DNA of 64,000 bases from NCBI RefSeq assembly GCF_001436115.1, contig NZ_AYZQ01000004.1, forward strand, positions 1 through 64,000, written 5' to 3'. Every line of letters begins with the position of its first letter. Position 1 is the first letter of the stretch. Under the pieces are notes generated by a model, which worked only from the letters and a program-made list of their open reading frames with translations, did no database searches and had not been told where the DNA came from. The translations under genes and the position numbers were made by a program. Shown in pieces: positions 35,958 through 43,980 of the stretch. Source of the stretch: Lacticaseibacillus brantae DSM 23927. GTDB lineage: Bacteria; Bacillota; Bacilli; Lactobacillales; Lactobacillaceae.

Positions 35958-37367
35958 GTGGAACTTAAGAAACTTTCTTCTGACCTCGCACGAGATCGAA
36001 AGGTTGACAAAGCGTGGGATATTCTGTTCGAGGAATTACATATTGCCGATACGATTGCGAGATCGGGAGAATTTGTCATTACAGCCAACACAATTAATAG
36101 GGTAGTTAGAGAACATTACGCAGAAAGATTCCATGAAAATGCACCTGACGCCCGGAATTTACTGAAATTTGATTTTTCAGTTGACCAGCCGAATGTCTTT
36201 CGCGCAAATGATCTGTCTATTATGCCGATCGGTCACGATCACTATAAAATTTCAGATTTTAAGATGTACCAAGAACTTAAATACGAATCTGGCGAAATCT
36301 ATAAGCGATATTTTCCTGATTGGATCGTCGGGATTGATCCGACCAAGTTGACTAGTGAGCCCACTGCCCAGGCCGTTGCAGACGTCACGGGCATGCTTAA
36401 AATTGTTATGGGTGTTGATGACCCACCGATTTCGACATTGAGCGGCAAGAAGGGGACGGGCACGCTGGATTTTGACATCGAAACCTTTGGGGGACCTTTT
36501 AAATCGGTGGAAATTGATGGCTGGCAATCTGAAATTGATGGTCTGTATGAAACTGAGGACACAGCTCTCATTTTAGAGTCTAAGATGAAGGCACCGAAAG
36601 ATTTCAATGTCCGGCAAATCTACATCCCAACGCTGATCTATCAGCAGATGTTGAAAGAACGGAATGTACACAAGCGGATATTGGCTGCGTATTTCATCTA
36701 TTCAAATGATACATTCATCTTTAATTTATATGAATTTAAAGACTTAACGATGTACAACTCATTGGAATTGAAACACCAATTTCGCTTTAGATTGAGTGAG
36801 GGAGAGGTCTTCTCAATGCCTGAATTGTCTGATTTAACCGCAAAGACCCAGCCAATTGGCGAACCTGCCAACGATGCAGATCCGATTCCATTTCCACAGG
36901 CCAATAACGTATACGTTATGTCAGATTTGATTGAGAGCTTGCAAGCTCCGAAAGTCGTTTTGAATGTTGATGGGCAAGAGGAGACTTTCACTTCAGGAAC
37001 CACTGAAGCGTTTGTTGCACAAAACAAGTATTCTCCACGCCAAGCAGGCTACTATTACAATGTTTTACGCTATTTTGGATTCGCCGATAAGGATGCTACA
37101 GGAATTTTCAAAACCACCTCGCTGGGCACGGAATATGCTAAGGCAACTGGTTCAAAACGGACAGAACTCATGGCTGCTGGACTGCTAAGAAGTGCAGTTT
37201 TTAATAGCCTCATCGAGTTGCAGTTAAAACAAACCGAGCCATTGACGGATGAAGATATTATTCAAGTGATGAAGGATCAAAGGCTTCAAATTAGTGAAAG
37301 CACTATGAAACGCCGCTCAAGTACTGTCCGAGCATTAATTGGCTATCTTTTTGATAATTTAGACTAG
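35958..37367 (+). CDS. Putative type II restriction endonuclease (PD-(D/E)XK-like)
   Basis: 469 residues. A PD-(D/E)XK core is suggested by EIDGLYETEDTALILESKMK (about residues 194-213), with Asp in EIDG and Glu-x-Lys in ESK. The C-terminal third (from about 345: NKYSPRQAGYYYNVLRYFGF) is helical and could be a winged-helix or DNA-recognition domain. The partner methylase next door makes a type II restriction-modification system the natural reading. GTG 35958 follows AAGGGTGG; a TTG at 35940 has no site. No homology to DpnII-type enzymes is obvious, so cleavage specificity is open. Confidence 0.72.
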   Translation: MELKKLSSDLARDRKVDKAWDILFEELHIADTIARSGEFVITANTINRVVREHYAERFHENAPDARNLLKFDFSVDQPNVFRANDLSIMPIGHDHYKISDFKMYQELKYESGEIYKRYFPDWIVGIDPTKLTSEPTAQAVADVTGMLKIVMGVDDPPISTLSGKKGTGTLDFDIETFGGPFKSVEIDGWQSEIDGLYETEDTALILESKMKAPKDFNVRQIYIPTLIYQQMLKERNVHKRILAAYFIYSNDTFIFNLYEFKDLTMYNSLELKHQFRFRLSEGEVFSMPELSDLTAKTQPIGEPANDADPIPFPQANNVYVMSDLIESLQAPKVVLNVDGQEETFTSGTTEAFVAQNKYSPRQAGYYYNVLRYFGFADKDATGIFKTTSLGTEYAKATGSKRTELMAAGLLRSAVFNSLIELQLKQTEPLTDEDIIQVMKDQRLQISESTMKRRSSTVRALIGYLFDNLD

Positions 37368-37442
37368 GCACGAGACTATTAGCGTGTAGTTTATTTTTCA
37401 AACAGATTGATGTTTTCTGGCTGTAAACTTTTGAAACGAAAA

Positions 37443-37493
37443 AAACTACCCCTAAATTGTTAGATGGTAAATCTAACAATTTAGGGGTAGTTT
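37443..37493. terminator. Exceptionally long perfect-stem bidirectional terminator
   Basis: A perfect 23 bp stem (37443-37465 with 37471-37493) around GGTAA. A and T runs on either side serve both the restriction gene and the convergent aldolase operon. Confidence 0.9.
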
Positions 37494-37550
37494 GAGTTAT
37501 TATCGTGAACCCGGTCATCTTTGCGGAACTAGGCGTGCTATCGGGATGGA

Positions 37551-38324
37551 TTAGTCTCCGACTGCCACTGTTCCACGGTTATAAACTGGACGATTATTCA
37601 TAAGATCTTCCAGATCACCGATGCGATCACCCTTGGAGTAAAAACCATCAAGCAAGCCCAATTTTTGGAAGATGGCTTGTTTGTACGCAATCTCAGCGTT
37701 CCATTCGGTTGTATCTACAATAGCCAATGCCTGATGAATTGCTGACAATCCGTCCATGACTTTGTCTTTCTGACCAACTGTAATCAGAACTCCGTGACTA
37801 TTCAAAAGATACATGTGCATGAGTGCAGCATCGCCAATCTCTGCCACATGAGAGGCCACCAGTTCTGCTAAAGGTTCAGAGCAGTTTGGCTCAAAGTCAA
37901 GAGTCTCAATTGGCCCGAGCTTTTGTGTTGCTTCAGTGACATTAGGTTCGTTCAGTCCGCTGGTAGCCCAAAACATCGAATTTTTGGCGTGTGAGTGTAG
38001 AACGGCCCGGATATCTGGGTTAGCATCGTAAACTGCTTCGTGCATGTTAATTTCACGAGTGAGTTCGCCTTCGCCGGCAATTATCTTTCTTGTGTGAGGT
38101 TCTACAACGAGAATTTGTGACGGACTGAGTTCACCAAGATAAGCTTGCGACATCATAGTAGGTGTCATGATGATGTAGTCTTTGCCGTCATCTCCAGTTA
38201 CTTTAAAGGAGAAGTTCCCACCAGCAATATTTGTATCATCCCGTTCCATGATAACTTTAACGATCTTAGCCAAATCTTCACGTTCATGTTCAAAAATAAT
38301 ACGGCCTTCAGGTGCACTAATCAT
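37551..38324 (-). CDS. Class II aldolase/adducin-family sugar phosphate aldolase
   Basis: 257 residues. Zinc ligands are visible in LHSHAKNSMF (His-x-His) and NSHGV. AGGNFSFKV matches the substrate phosphate loop, and the family includes fuculose-1-phosphate and rhamnulose-1-phosphate aldolases and ribulose-5-phosphate 4-epimerase. In this operon, cleavage of a ketose phosphate made by the PTS is likely. Last gene of the minus-strand operon. The product is a triose phosphate such as dihydroxyacetone phosphate plus an aldehyde, but the exact sugar is unknown. Confidence 0.85.
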   Translation of the reverse strand: MISAPEGRIIFEHEREDLAKIVKVIMERDDTNIAGGNFSFKVTGDDGKDYIIMTPTMMSQAYLGELSPSQILVVEPHTRKIIAGEGELTREINMHEAVYDANPDIRAVLHSHAKNSMFWATSGLNEPNVTEATQKLGPIETLDFEPNCSEPLAELVASHVAEIGDAALMHMYLLNSHGVLITVGQKDKVMDGLSAIHQALAIVDTTEWNAEIAYKQAIFQKLGLLDGFYSKGDRIGDLEDLMNNRPVYNRGTVAVGD

Positions 38325-38326
38325 AA

Positions 38327-38578
38327 TTAATTACCTTCCTTTTTTGGTGACCCCTTGAATACTCCTGCTTTGACTAAATCTTCCTTTAAAAATTCCCTTT
38401 TTTTACGATTCTTAGCAAACAACGCAGCATCGCCTCTGTATTTCACGAGCAAGCCTAACGGAATCACAAAAGCGTTTAGCCAGTAAATTCTTGATGTCAT
38501 CGCTGTAAAAAAGATTGCAAAGGCCAGGAAAGCGATGGCAGTCCATAAGATTTTTTCTCTCTTACTTTCCTTAGACAT
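38327..38578 (-). CDS. Small membrane protein in the PTS operon
   Basis: 83 residues. Two hydrophobic segments (about residues 11-31 and 33-48, WTAIAFLAFAIFFTA and YWLNAFVIPLGLLV) and a lysine-rich cytoplasmic tail. No family recognised. ATG 38578 follows TTGGAGG; an in-frame ATG at 38596 overlaps the EIIC stop and lacks a site. Its place between EIIC and the aldolase suggests a role with the transporter, perhaps a stabilising or regulatory partner. This is inference only. Confidence 0.65.
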   Translation of the reverse strand: MSKESKREKILWTAIAFLAFAIFFTAMTSRIYWLNAFVIPLGLLVKYRGDAALFAKNRKKREFLKEDLVKAGVFKGSPKKEGN

Positions 38579-38592
38579 TCGGTTGCCTCCAA

Positions 38593-39993
38593 TCAAGCTT
38601 TGGCCTGAGCTGTTGTATCTTCAGTTGCAGTCGCTTCTTTACTAGCCGCTTTCTTGTAACGCTGAGCTGGGATAGGATTCTTCTTGAAACTCCGGTAAAC
38701 CAACCAGAACAGCGCGATCAACATGATGAGAAGAACAATTTGAATCCAGTGCCCCTGAAAGGCAGTTGCCATCAGGTAGCGAAGATCAGGGGCTTCAATT
38801 GAGCTCCAAGAGACCTGTGACCCAGCTGGAACCTGGATTGCTTTTGTTGACTTTGCCAAGTCGGTGAAGACATTTGAGAAATAACTAGCACCGTAGAGGA
38901 ATAATGGTTCGTAGATTACGCCTAGAACTACCATCCGGAGCAAGTTACCACCAGTCAGTAACAATCCGCCAACACCTAAGCTGTAATTGATAACACCGGC
39001 GAATGGGAGAATTGTATTACCTGGCAGAATTGCTGCATAGATAATGCTGACAGGAATAAGAATCACCATTGTTACCCACAGTTCAGTACTCTGACCGAGA
39101 ATTGGCCAATCGAGTCCAATGACAAAATCACGGTTTTTGAAGCGCTTCTTCATAAAATTGCTCATGGTTGTACCGAAAGGTGTTAATGAGTCCATAAAGA
39201 ACTTGGCCATTACCGGGAAGATTGCCATGATAGCACCGGTGGTAACTGCTAGATTGAGGGCGTTACCGACGGAATACCGACCGGCCAAAGCCAAAATCAA
39301 ACCAATAATGAAGCCCATGACAACTGGTTCCGAAAGAATCCCAATCTTCTTTTTAAGTGCCTTAGCATCCCATTGAGTGTTGAAGACGGGGATGAAGTCC
39401 ATCAACCTGTTTATCGGCCACATAATGATAGCGGTGAAAGCTTCAATGTGGGTTGTTGTAACCCCTGGGTAACCCAGCATATCGTGAATTTCATCGCGCC
39501 ACATATCGCCTAATTTAAGCATGATAGCCACTTGGATGGCGCCAGCCACGAATGCCCAAACATAGTTTCCAGTGAATGAGTAAACCATATAGGCTGTCAA
39601 TGCAATACCCCAAACGTTCCACATATCGGCGTTAATTGTATCTGTCGTCTTGGTGAGTAACATGATAACGTTTACACCAATCTCAACGGCAAAGAACACG
39701 AAGGCCAGTGGCCAAGCCCACGTAATGGCAGCAGCGCCCGTCCAGCCAAAATCGACAGTGGGAAGATTGATACCAGTGTTTGTAGCTAATGCTTTAGCAG
39801 CTGGGCTGACTGCAGCAACTAACGCATTAATTGCCATGGTCATCCCGACAAAACCAACCCCAAGATAAAGACCTGATAGTATTGCCCGTGAGGCTTTCAT
39901 CCCAAAGATAAAACCTAAGATCATGATTAAAGCCGATACAACAACTTGTGGTCCTGGTGACAAAATCGCTTGAACTATTCCATTCCAATCCAT
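38593..39993 (-). CDS. PTS EIIC component, galactitol family
   Basis: 466 residues with about ten hydrophobic segments, the membrane channel of a galactitol-family PTS (Gat/SgcC type). Conserved pieces include FGWTGAAAITWAWPLAFVFF and GGNLLRMVVLGVIYEPLFLY. ATG 39993 is used (seven bases after GGGGGG); ATG 39996 directly before it is possible. EIIA, EIIB and EIIC are separate genes, as in GatABC. Substrates of the family include galactitol and other polyols and ketoses. Confidence 0.88.
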   Translation of the reverse strand: MDWNGIVQAILSPGPQVVVSALIMILGFIFGMKASRAILSGLYLGVGFVGMTMAINALVAAVSPAAKALATNTGINLPTVDFGWTGAAAITWAWPLAFVFFAVEIGVNVIMLLTKTTDTINADMWNVWGIALTAYMVYSFTGNYVWAFVAGAIQVAIMLKLGDMWRDEIHDMLGYPGVTTTHIEAFTAIIMWPINRLMDFIPVFNTQWDAKALKKKIGILSEPVVMGFIIGLILALAGRYSVGNALNLAVTTGAIMAIFPVMAKFFMDSLTPFGTTMSNFMKKRFKNRDFVIGLDWPILGQSTELWVTMVILIPVSIIYAAILPGNTILPFAGVINYSLGVGGLLLTGGNLLRMVVLGVIYEPLFLYGASYFSNVFTDLAKSTKAIQVPAGSQVSWSSIEAPDLRYLMATAFQGHWIQIVLLIMLIALFWLVYRSFKKNPIPAQRYKKAASKEATATEDTTAQAKA

Positions 39994-40018
39994 CATATTA
40001 CCCCCCTTCGACGAAGAA

Positions 40019-40357
40019 TTAATCTACACTGTGGCTCTTGGCAACATCTTCAACAGCCTTCAGCACCTTAGCGTCGGCTTCTTCTTCACCGATACCAGTG
40101 AGCCATGGAACACCGATGATTTCTGTCACATTGTGTTCATCGATTGTTTCTTTCAAATCATCGTCAGCAGGGGCGATCCCCACATAGACGATGATGTCAG
40201 GGTTGCTGTCAATCTTTGCTTTTGCAGTCTCAACAGGCGCAGGATCTGCGTGAGCAAAACGATCCAAGTCATGATCTTCAAGAAATTCATTAATCTTACT
40301 TGCGACTTGAGGACTTGTTGCGACACCGGAACCACAGCATACTAAGATTGTTTTCAT
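40019..40357 (-). CDS. PTS EIIB component, galactitol family
   Basis: 112 residues of the lactose/galactitol-type IIB fold. The phosphocysteine loop is CCGSGVATS at residues 7-15. It passes phosphate from EIIA to the incoming sugar. 16 bases upstream lies the EIIA gene; EIIC follows. Confidence 0.9.
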   Translation of the reverse strand: MKTILVCCGSGVATSPQVASKINEFLEDHDLDRFAHADPAPVETAKAKIDSNPDIIVYVGIAPADDDLKETIDEHNVTEIIGVPWLTGIGEEEADAKVLKAVEDVAKSHSVD

Positions 40358-40373
40358 TTTTAAGATCTCCTTT

Positions 40374-40844
40374 TTAGGCCTTCACATGGCTAAATTTATT
40401 GACTAAAAGTTGTGACATTTTATCTGTTGTTTCCGAAGCAAGGAATTGCTCAACAAAGGTTTCATCTTTAAAAGCAGCAATGATATCAGCGAGCAGTCCT
40501 ACCTGTGCAGAGGGTTCCTTAATGCCTAAGAACAAGAAGTTTTCAGTCTGCATGTTTTGTGAGTCACCCATTTGTAACCAATCAAGTAGCTGGGTAGTTC
40601 GTGCCACGTAGATGAAAGGTTTCTCTACAAATTCAGGATCGACGTGAGGTAGAGCTAAACTAATATTTGGAAAGACAAGTCCGGTAGGGTAAGCCTTTTC
40701 CCGTTTGATCAGCCCTTCGATGTAACCTTTGCCAGCAAACCCTTTTTCCTGAGCATCTCGACCTATCAAATCAAATAATGAAGTTGAATCAGTAGCTTGC
40801 GCATTGAGGTTGATCAAATCTTTGTTAAATAGTGAATCGTACAT
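40374..40844 (-). CDS. PTS EIIA component, fructose/mannitol/galactitol type
   Basis: 156 residues (PTS_EIIA type 2). The active-site His is in LALPHVDPEF. It accepts phosphate from HPr and gives it to EIIB. First gene of the minus-strand operon, following the cre-bearing promoter at 40905-40933. ATG follows AAAGGAGGAGG. Confidence 0.9.
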   Translation of the reverse strand: MYDSLFNKDLINLNAQATDSTSLFDLIGRDAQEKGFAGKGYIEGLIKREKAYPTGLVFPNISLALPHVDPEFVEKPFIYVARTTQLLDWLQMGDSQNMQTENFLFLGIKEPSAQVGLLADIIAAFKDETFVEQFLASETTDKMSQLLVNKFSHVKA

Positions 40845-40860
40845 TTTTCCTCCTCCTTTT

Positions 40861-41031
40861 TATGTTCACCTTTTTAAATAATGTTCATCTTTGTTTCACC
40901 ACGTATAGTAAACGCTTTCTTTGGAAGAGTCAAGACTTTTTTATTTTATATTTTTAGCGCACATTCAGGAGGAGTTCACCTAAGGGATCAACTAGGACGA
41001 TCATCAATTGAGATGAACACACTTGAACATT
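40861..41031. promoter_or_regulatory. Cluster of TGTTCA operator-like motifs between the divergent operons
   Basis: ATGTTCACC (40862-40870) and ATGTTCATC (40881-40889) lie in the leader of the minus-strand operon. An inverted or repeated pair of TGAACA motifs (about 41013 and 41024, TGAACACACTTGAACA) lies before the DeoR gene. The pattern suits a DeoR/LacR-type repressor acting on both promoters. Confidence 0.55.
40905..40933 (-). promoter_or_regulatory. PTS operon promoter with overlapping cre-like site
   Basis: Minus strand TTGACT (40928-40933), 17 bases, TACTAT (40905-40910). A cre-like AGTAAACGCTTTCT (40907-40920) overlaps the -10 and spacer. It has two mismatches to the CcpA consensus, both at the outermost bases. 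Repression by CcpA in glucose is expected. Confidence 0.7.
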
Positions 41032-41077
41032 TTTTTGCAGAGATATATAATACGGGTATTCAGATGGAGGTGAAGAG

Positions 41078-41839
41078 ATGTTCAAACAAGATAGGCAGAA
41101 TGCCATTGTTGCACTGCTGAATAAATCAAAATCTGGCACTCTTTCTACTGTTGACATTGCCTCAAAACTTGAAGTGGCACCGATGACAATTCGACGGGAT
41201 TTAACAGAGATGGAACGCAATAAGCAGGTAACTCGCATCTACGGTGGCGCTAGTGTCTATATAGAAAAGTCGACGGACGAGAAGAAGATTCTCCAGAAGG
41301 AAGCTAAATCTGAAATTGGCAGAGAGGTGGCCAAGTTAGTTAGACCACAGATGACGGTTTACTTAGGTGCAGGGACAACTATCTTTGCAAGCTTGGACTT
41401 TCTTCCAACTAGTTCTGACATTCAATACGTTACAAACTCGGATATTGCCTTTCATCACTTAGCCCAAAAAGACGCAAACGTTGTTCTAACAGGAGGCACA
41501 TACCATCGGACCACAAATGAATTTGTCGGCCTCATTGCTCAGCAGGCGTTGAACAATTTTGTTTTTGATTTGGCATTTGTCAGTACAAACGGAATTTGGA
41601 AAGACGGGGCTACAACGTCAAATATTGCAGAAGGTACTGTGCAAAAGGTTGCTATTGATAGATCAACTAAGACGTATGTTGTCGCAGACCACACCAAGTT
41701 CGATCAAGCCGATCGATTCAGCTTTCTGCAACTTGATAAAACGAATTCGTTAATCACTGATTCAGGAATTTCAAAACGGGACTATCAACATTTTAAGACT
41801 AGAACAAACTTGATCGTAGGAAAGAAGGCAGAGTTATGA
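41078..41839 (+). CDS. DeoR/LacR-family sugar regulator
   Basis: 253 residues. N-terminal HTH (STVDIASKLEVAPMTIRRDL, about residues 23-42) and a C-terminal sugar-phosphate sensing domain with YLGAGTT and TNSDIA. Such repressors are released by a phosphorylated intermediate of the pathway, often a ketose phosphate. ATG follows GGAGGTGAAG. The last four bases overlap the kinase start (ATGA). Divergent from the PTS operon. Confidence 0.9.
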   Translation: MFKQDRQNAIVALLNKSKSGTLSTVDIASKLEVAPMTIRRDLTEMERNKQVTRIYGGASVYIEKSTDEKKILQKEAKSEIGREVAKLVRPQMTVYLGAGTTIFASLDFLPTSSDIQYVTNSDIAFHHLAQKDANVVLTGGTYHRTTNEFVGLIAQQALNNFVFDLAFVSTNGIWKDGATTSNIAEGTVQKVAIDRSTKTYVVADHTKFDQADRFSFLQLDKTNSLITDSGISKRDYQHFKTRTNLIVGKKAEL

Positions 41840-42828
41840 TTTTAACGATTACATTGAATCCTTCGCTAGATGTTGTTTATCAGACCGCAACTTTTAAAAT
41901 CGGGGCTACTAATCGAGAATTGAATCACCGGACAGTAGTGGGAGGGAAAGGTGTTAACGCCGCGAGGGTGTCATCGATTCTTGCAGGAAAGACTTCTGGG
42001 AGAATATCCGCGACCGGTTTTATTGGAAAGAAAAATTCTGATCTGATCCTTGACGAACTGAAAAATTTCAACATTAATAACGAATTCGTACCAATCGATG
42101 GAAAGACCCGATATTGTTATACAATCCTCGATGAAGAAGGGACTAAGACGGAACTCAATGAGATTGGAGAACCAATAAGCCAGGGATCTTTGGAGAAATT
42201 GCTAACTATCATTGATAAGATGGCCGATCTGACGGCGGTTTCCATAAACGGTTCTGTTCCTGCTGGATTGCCGACCGATACGTACAGACAGATTTTGAAA
42301 CACGTAAAAGCACACAATCCTGAGGCACAAGTGATCCTTGACAGCTCTGGCGCGGCATTCTCTGCCGCGCTCCAATCTGCAGAACTGCCTGATATTATTA
42401 AGCCCAATTCTGATGAATTAGGGCAACTTCTGAACCAAGAGATTCCTGAATCTCCGATTGAAACTCTGCGAGCGTTGCAAGATGATCGGTTGAAGGGTAT
42501 CCCAGCAGTTGTTGTTTCTCTTGGCCATCAGGGAGCTGCTTTGAAAATAGGGACCGATGTACCACACTTCTATTTCGTAAAGACTCGGCTTCTTCGTGAA
42601 GTGAATGCTGAAGGATCGGGCGACGCTGTTGTTGGCGGGATGCTCTACGCAATCGACCAAGGCCTCGATCTGTTGACGGTCATTAAGTACGGAATGGCCG
42701 CAGGTATGGCTAATGTGATGGAAGCAAAAACCGGATTTGTTAATCCAGAAAATGTTAGCGCTTACGTTGAGGACGATTCGCAAATCATTTTTCAAGAGGT
42801 TAATCGTACTGATCTCTCAATGAATTGA
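41836..42828 (+). CDS. PfkB-family kinase (tagatose-6-phosphate or ketose-1-phosphate kinase)
   Basis: 330 residues of the LacC/FruK group: MILTITLNPSLDVVYQT at the start, VVGGKGVNAARV (substrate loop) and the anion-hole motif EGSGDAVVGG with the catalytic Asp. It phosphorylates a sugar phosphate to a bisphosphate. With the class II aldolase and a PTS, a ketose-1-phosphate or tagatose-6-phosphate substrate is likely. No galactitol-phosphate dehydrogenase is present, which argues against galactitol itself. Overlaps the regulator gene by four bases. Confidence 0.87.
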   Translation: MILTITLNPSLDVVYQTATFKIGATNRELNHRTVVGGKGVNAARVSSILAGKTSGRISATGFIGKKNSDLILDELKNFNINNEFVPIDGKTRYCYTILDEEGTKTELNEIGEPISQGSLEKLLTIIDKMADLTAVSINGSVPAGLPTDTYRQILKHVKAHNPEAQVILDSSGAAFSAALQSAELPDIIKPNSDELGQLLNQEIPESPIETLRALQDDRLKGIPAVVVSLGHQGAALKIGTDVPHFYFVKTRLLREVNAEGSGDAVVGGMLYAIDQGLDLLTVIKYGMAAGMANVMEAKTGFVNPENVSAYVEDDSQIIFQEVNRTDLSMN

Positions 42829-42839
42829 TAAAAGGTTGA

Positions 42840-42918
42840 TTATCACGAGGAACCTAGTTGATCAAATGTTCATGTGTGATATCAACAGCGGCGTGGTATC
42901 AGGTTCTATATCAAGTCG
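42840..42918 (+). other. Nested hairpin in the pfkB 3' UTR
   Basis: GAACC (42850-42854) pairs with GGTTC (42902-42906), and inside it GTTGAT (42857-42862) with ATCAAC (42881-42886). It precedes the terminator and includes a TGTTCATG resembling the operator motif upstream. Function unknown. Confidence 0.4.
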
Positions 42919-42920
42919 AC

Positions 42921-42951
42921 AAGTCACCCCATCCCCGGGGGTGGCTTTTTT
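42921..42951 (+). terminator. Terminator of deoR-pfkB
   Basis: AAGTCACCCC (42921-42930) pairs with GGGGTGGCTT (42938-42947), ten pairs, then T residues. Confidence 0.88.
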
Positions 42952-43022
42952 GCACTTCCTTTGCCTTTTCGCCAGAGAACTCCGATAATGGGCTGTAATA
43001 AGACAAGTCAGGAGTGAGCAGG

Positions 43023-43979
43023 ATGGCAAGGGTATTTATTAGTGATAAGATTCCGGCGGTGGCTGCAGATCAGTTGCAGCAAGCGGGGCTTGATGTAGTG
43101 GCTTATGCGGGCGATGGGTTGATTGACCACGACGAATTGAAGCGCCAAGTGGCGAGTGCCGACTTCTTGATTTCGACGCTCTCCACGACTGTCGATGCGG
43201 ACATCATTGAATCCGCGCCTCACCTCAAGCTGATTGCCAATTTTGGCGCGGGCTTTAACAACATTGATATTGCGACGGCCAGTGCCCACAAAATTCCTGT
43301 GACCAACACCCCAGCGGTCTCAACGAATTCAGTCGCCGAGGTCACGATGGGTCTGATGCTCGCGGCAAGCCACCGAATTGTTGAAGGTGACCAATTGATG
43401 CGCACAGAGGGTTTTGATGGTTGGCAGCCGTTGTTCTTCTTAGGCCATGAACTGCGTGACAAAACGCTTGGCATTGTCGGTCTGGGCAATATCGGGCAGG
43501 CAGTGGCCAAGTTGGCTGATGCGTTTGGGATGCACGTGAACTACACCCAGCGGCATCAGCTGACGCCGGATCAAGAACAGGCGCTGAATGTGCATTTTGC
43601 AACGCTGGACGAGATTGTGGCCGACAGTGATTTCATCTCACTACACATTCCGCTGACAGCTGATAATAAGCACATGTTTAATGCGACAACGTTCAAACGG
43701 ATGAAGCGAACGGCTTGGCTGATTAATGCGGCGCGCGGTCCAATCGTGGACGAAGCAGCATTGGTCACCGCCCTACAACAAGGCGATATTGCCGGAGCGG
43801 CGCTGGATGTTTATGAACACGAACCGGAAGTTGAAGTCGGCTTAAAGCCGCTGAAAAACGTCATCTTAACGCCGCATATTGGTAATGCTACGGTGGAAGC
43901 GCGTGATCAGATGGCTAAAATCGTCGCCGGTAACGTGATTAAAGTCTTGCAGGGTGAAAAGATTGTGGCGGTGAACTAA
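43023..43979 (+). CDS. D-2-hydroxyacid dehydrogenase (glyoxylate/hydroxypyruvate reductase-like)
   Basis: 318 residues. NAD(P) motif GLGNIGQAVA, catalytic Arg in INAARGPIVDE, Glu in LDVYEHEP, and His in TPHIGNAT. It reduces a 2-keto acid to a D-2-hydroxy acid or the reverse; the exact acid is not clear. ATG 43023 follows CAGGAGTG; a GTG at 43014 is within that site. The next gene begins one base after its stop, so they are translated together. A glycerate-use operon lies at 58.5 kb, which fits a hydroxypyruvate or glyoxylate role, but distance makes that weak. Confidence 0.88.
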   Translation: MARVFISDKIPAVAADQLQQAGLDVVAYAGDGLIDHDELKRQVASADFLISTLSTTVDADIIESAPHLKLIANFGAGFNNIDIATASAHKIPVTNTPAVSTNSVAEVTMGLMLAASHRIVEGDQLMRTEGFDGWQPLFFLGHELRDKTLGIVGLGNIGQAVAKLADAFGMHVNYTQRHQLTPDQEQALNVHFATLDEIVADSDFISLHIPLTADNKHMFNATTFKRMKRTAWLINAARGPIVDEAALVTALQQGDIAGAALDVYEHEPEVEVGLKPLKNVILTPHIGNATVEARDQMAKIVAGNVIKVLQGEKIVAVN

Positions 43980-43980
43980 T

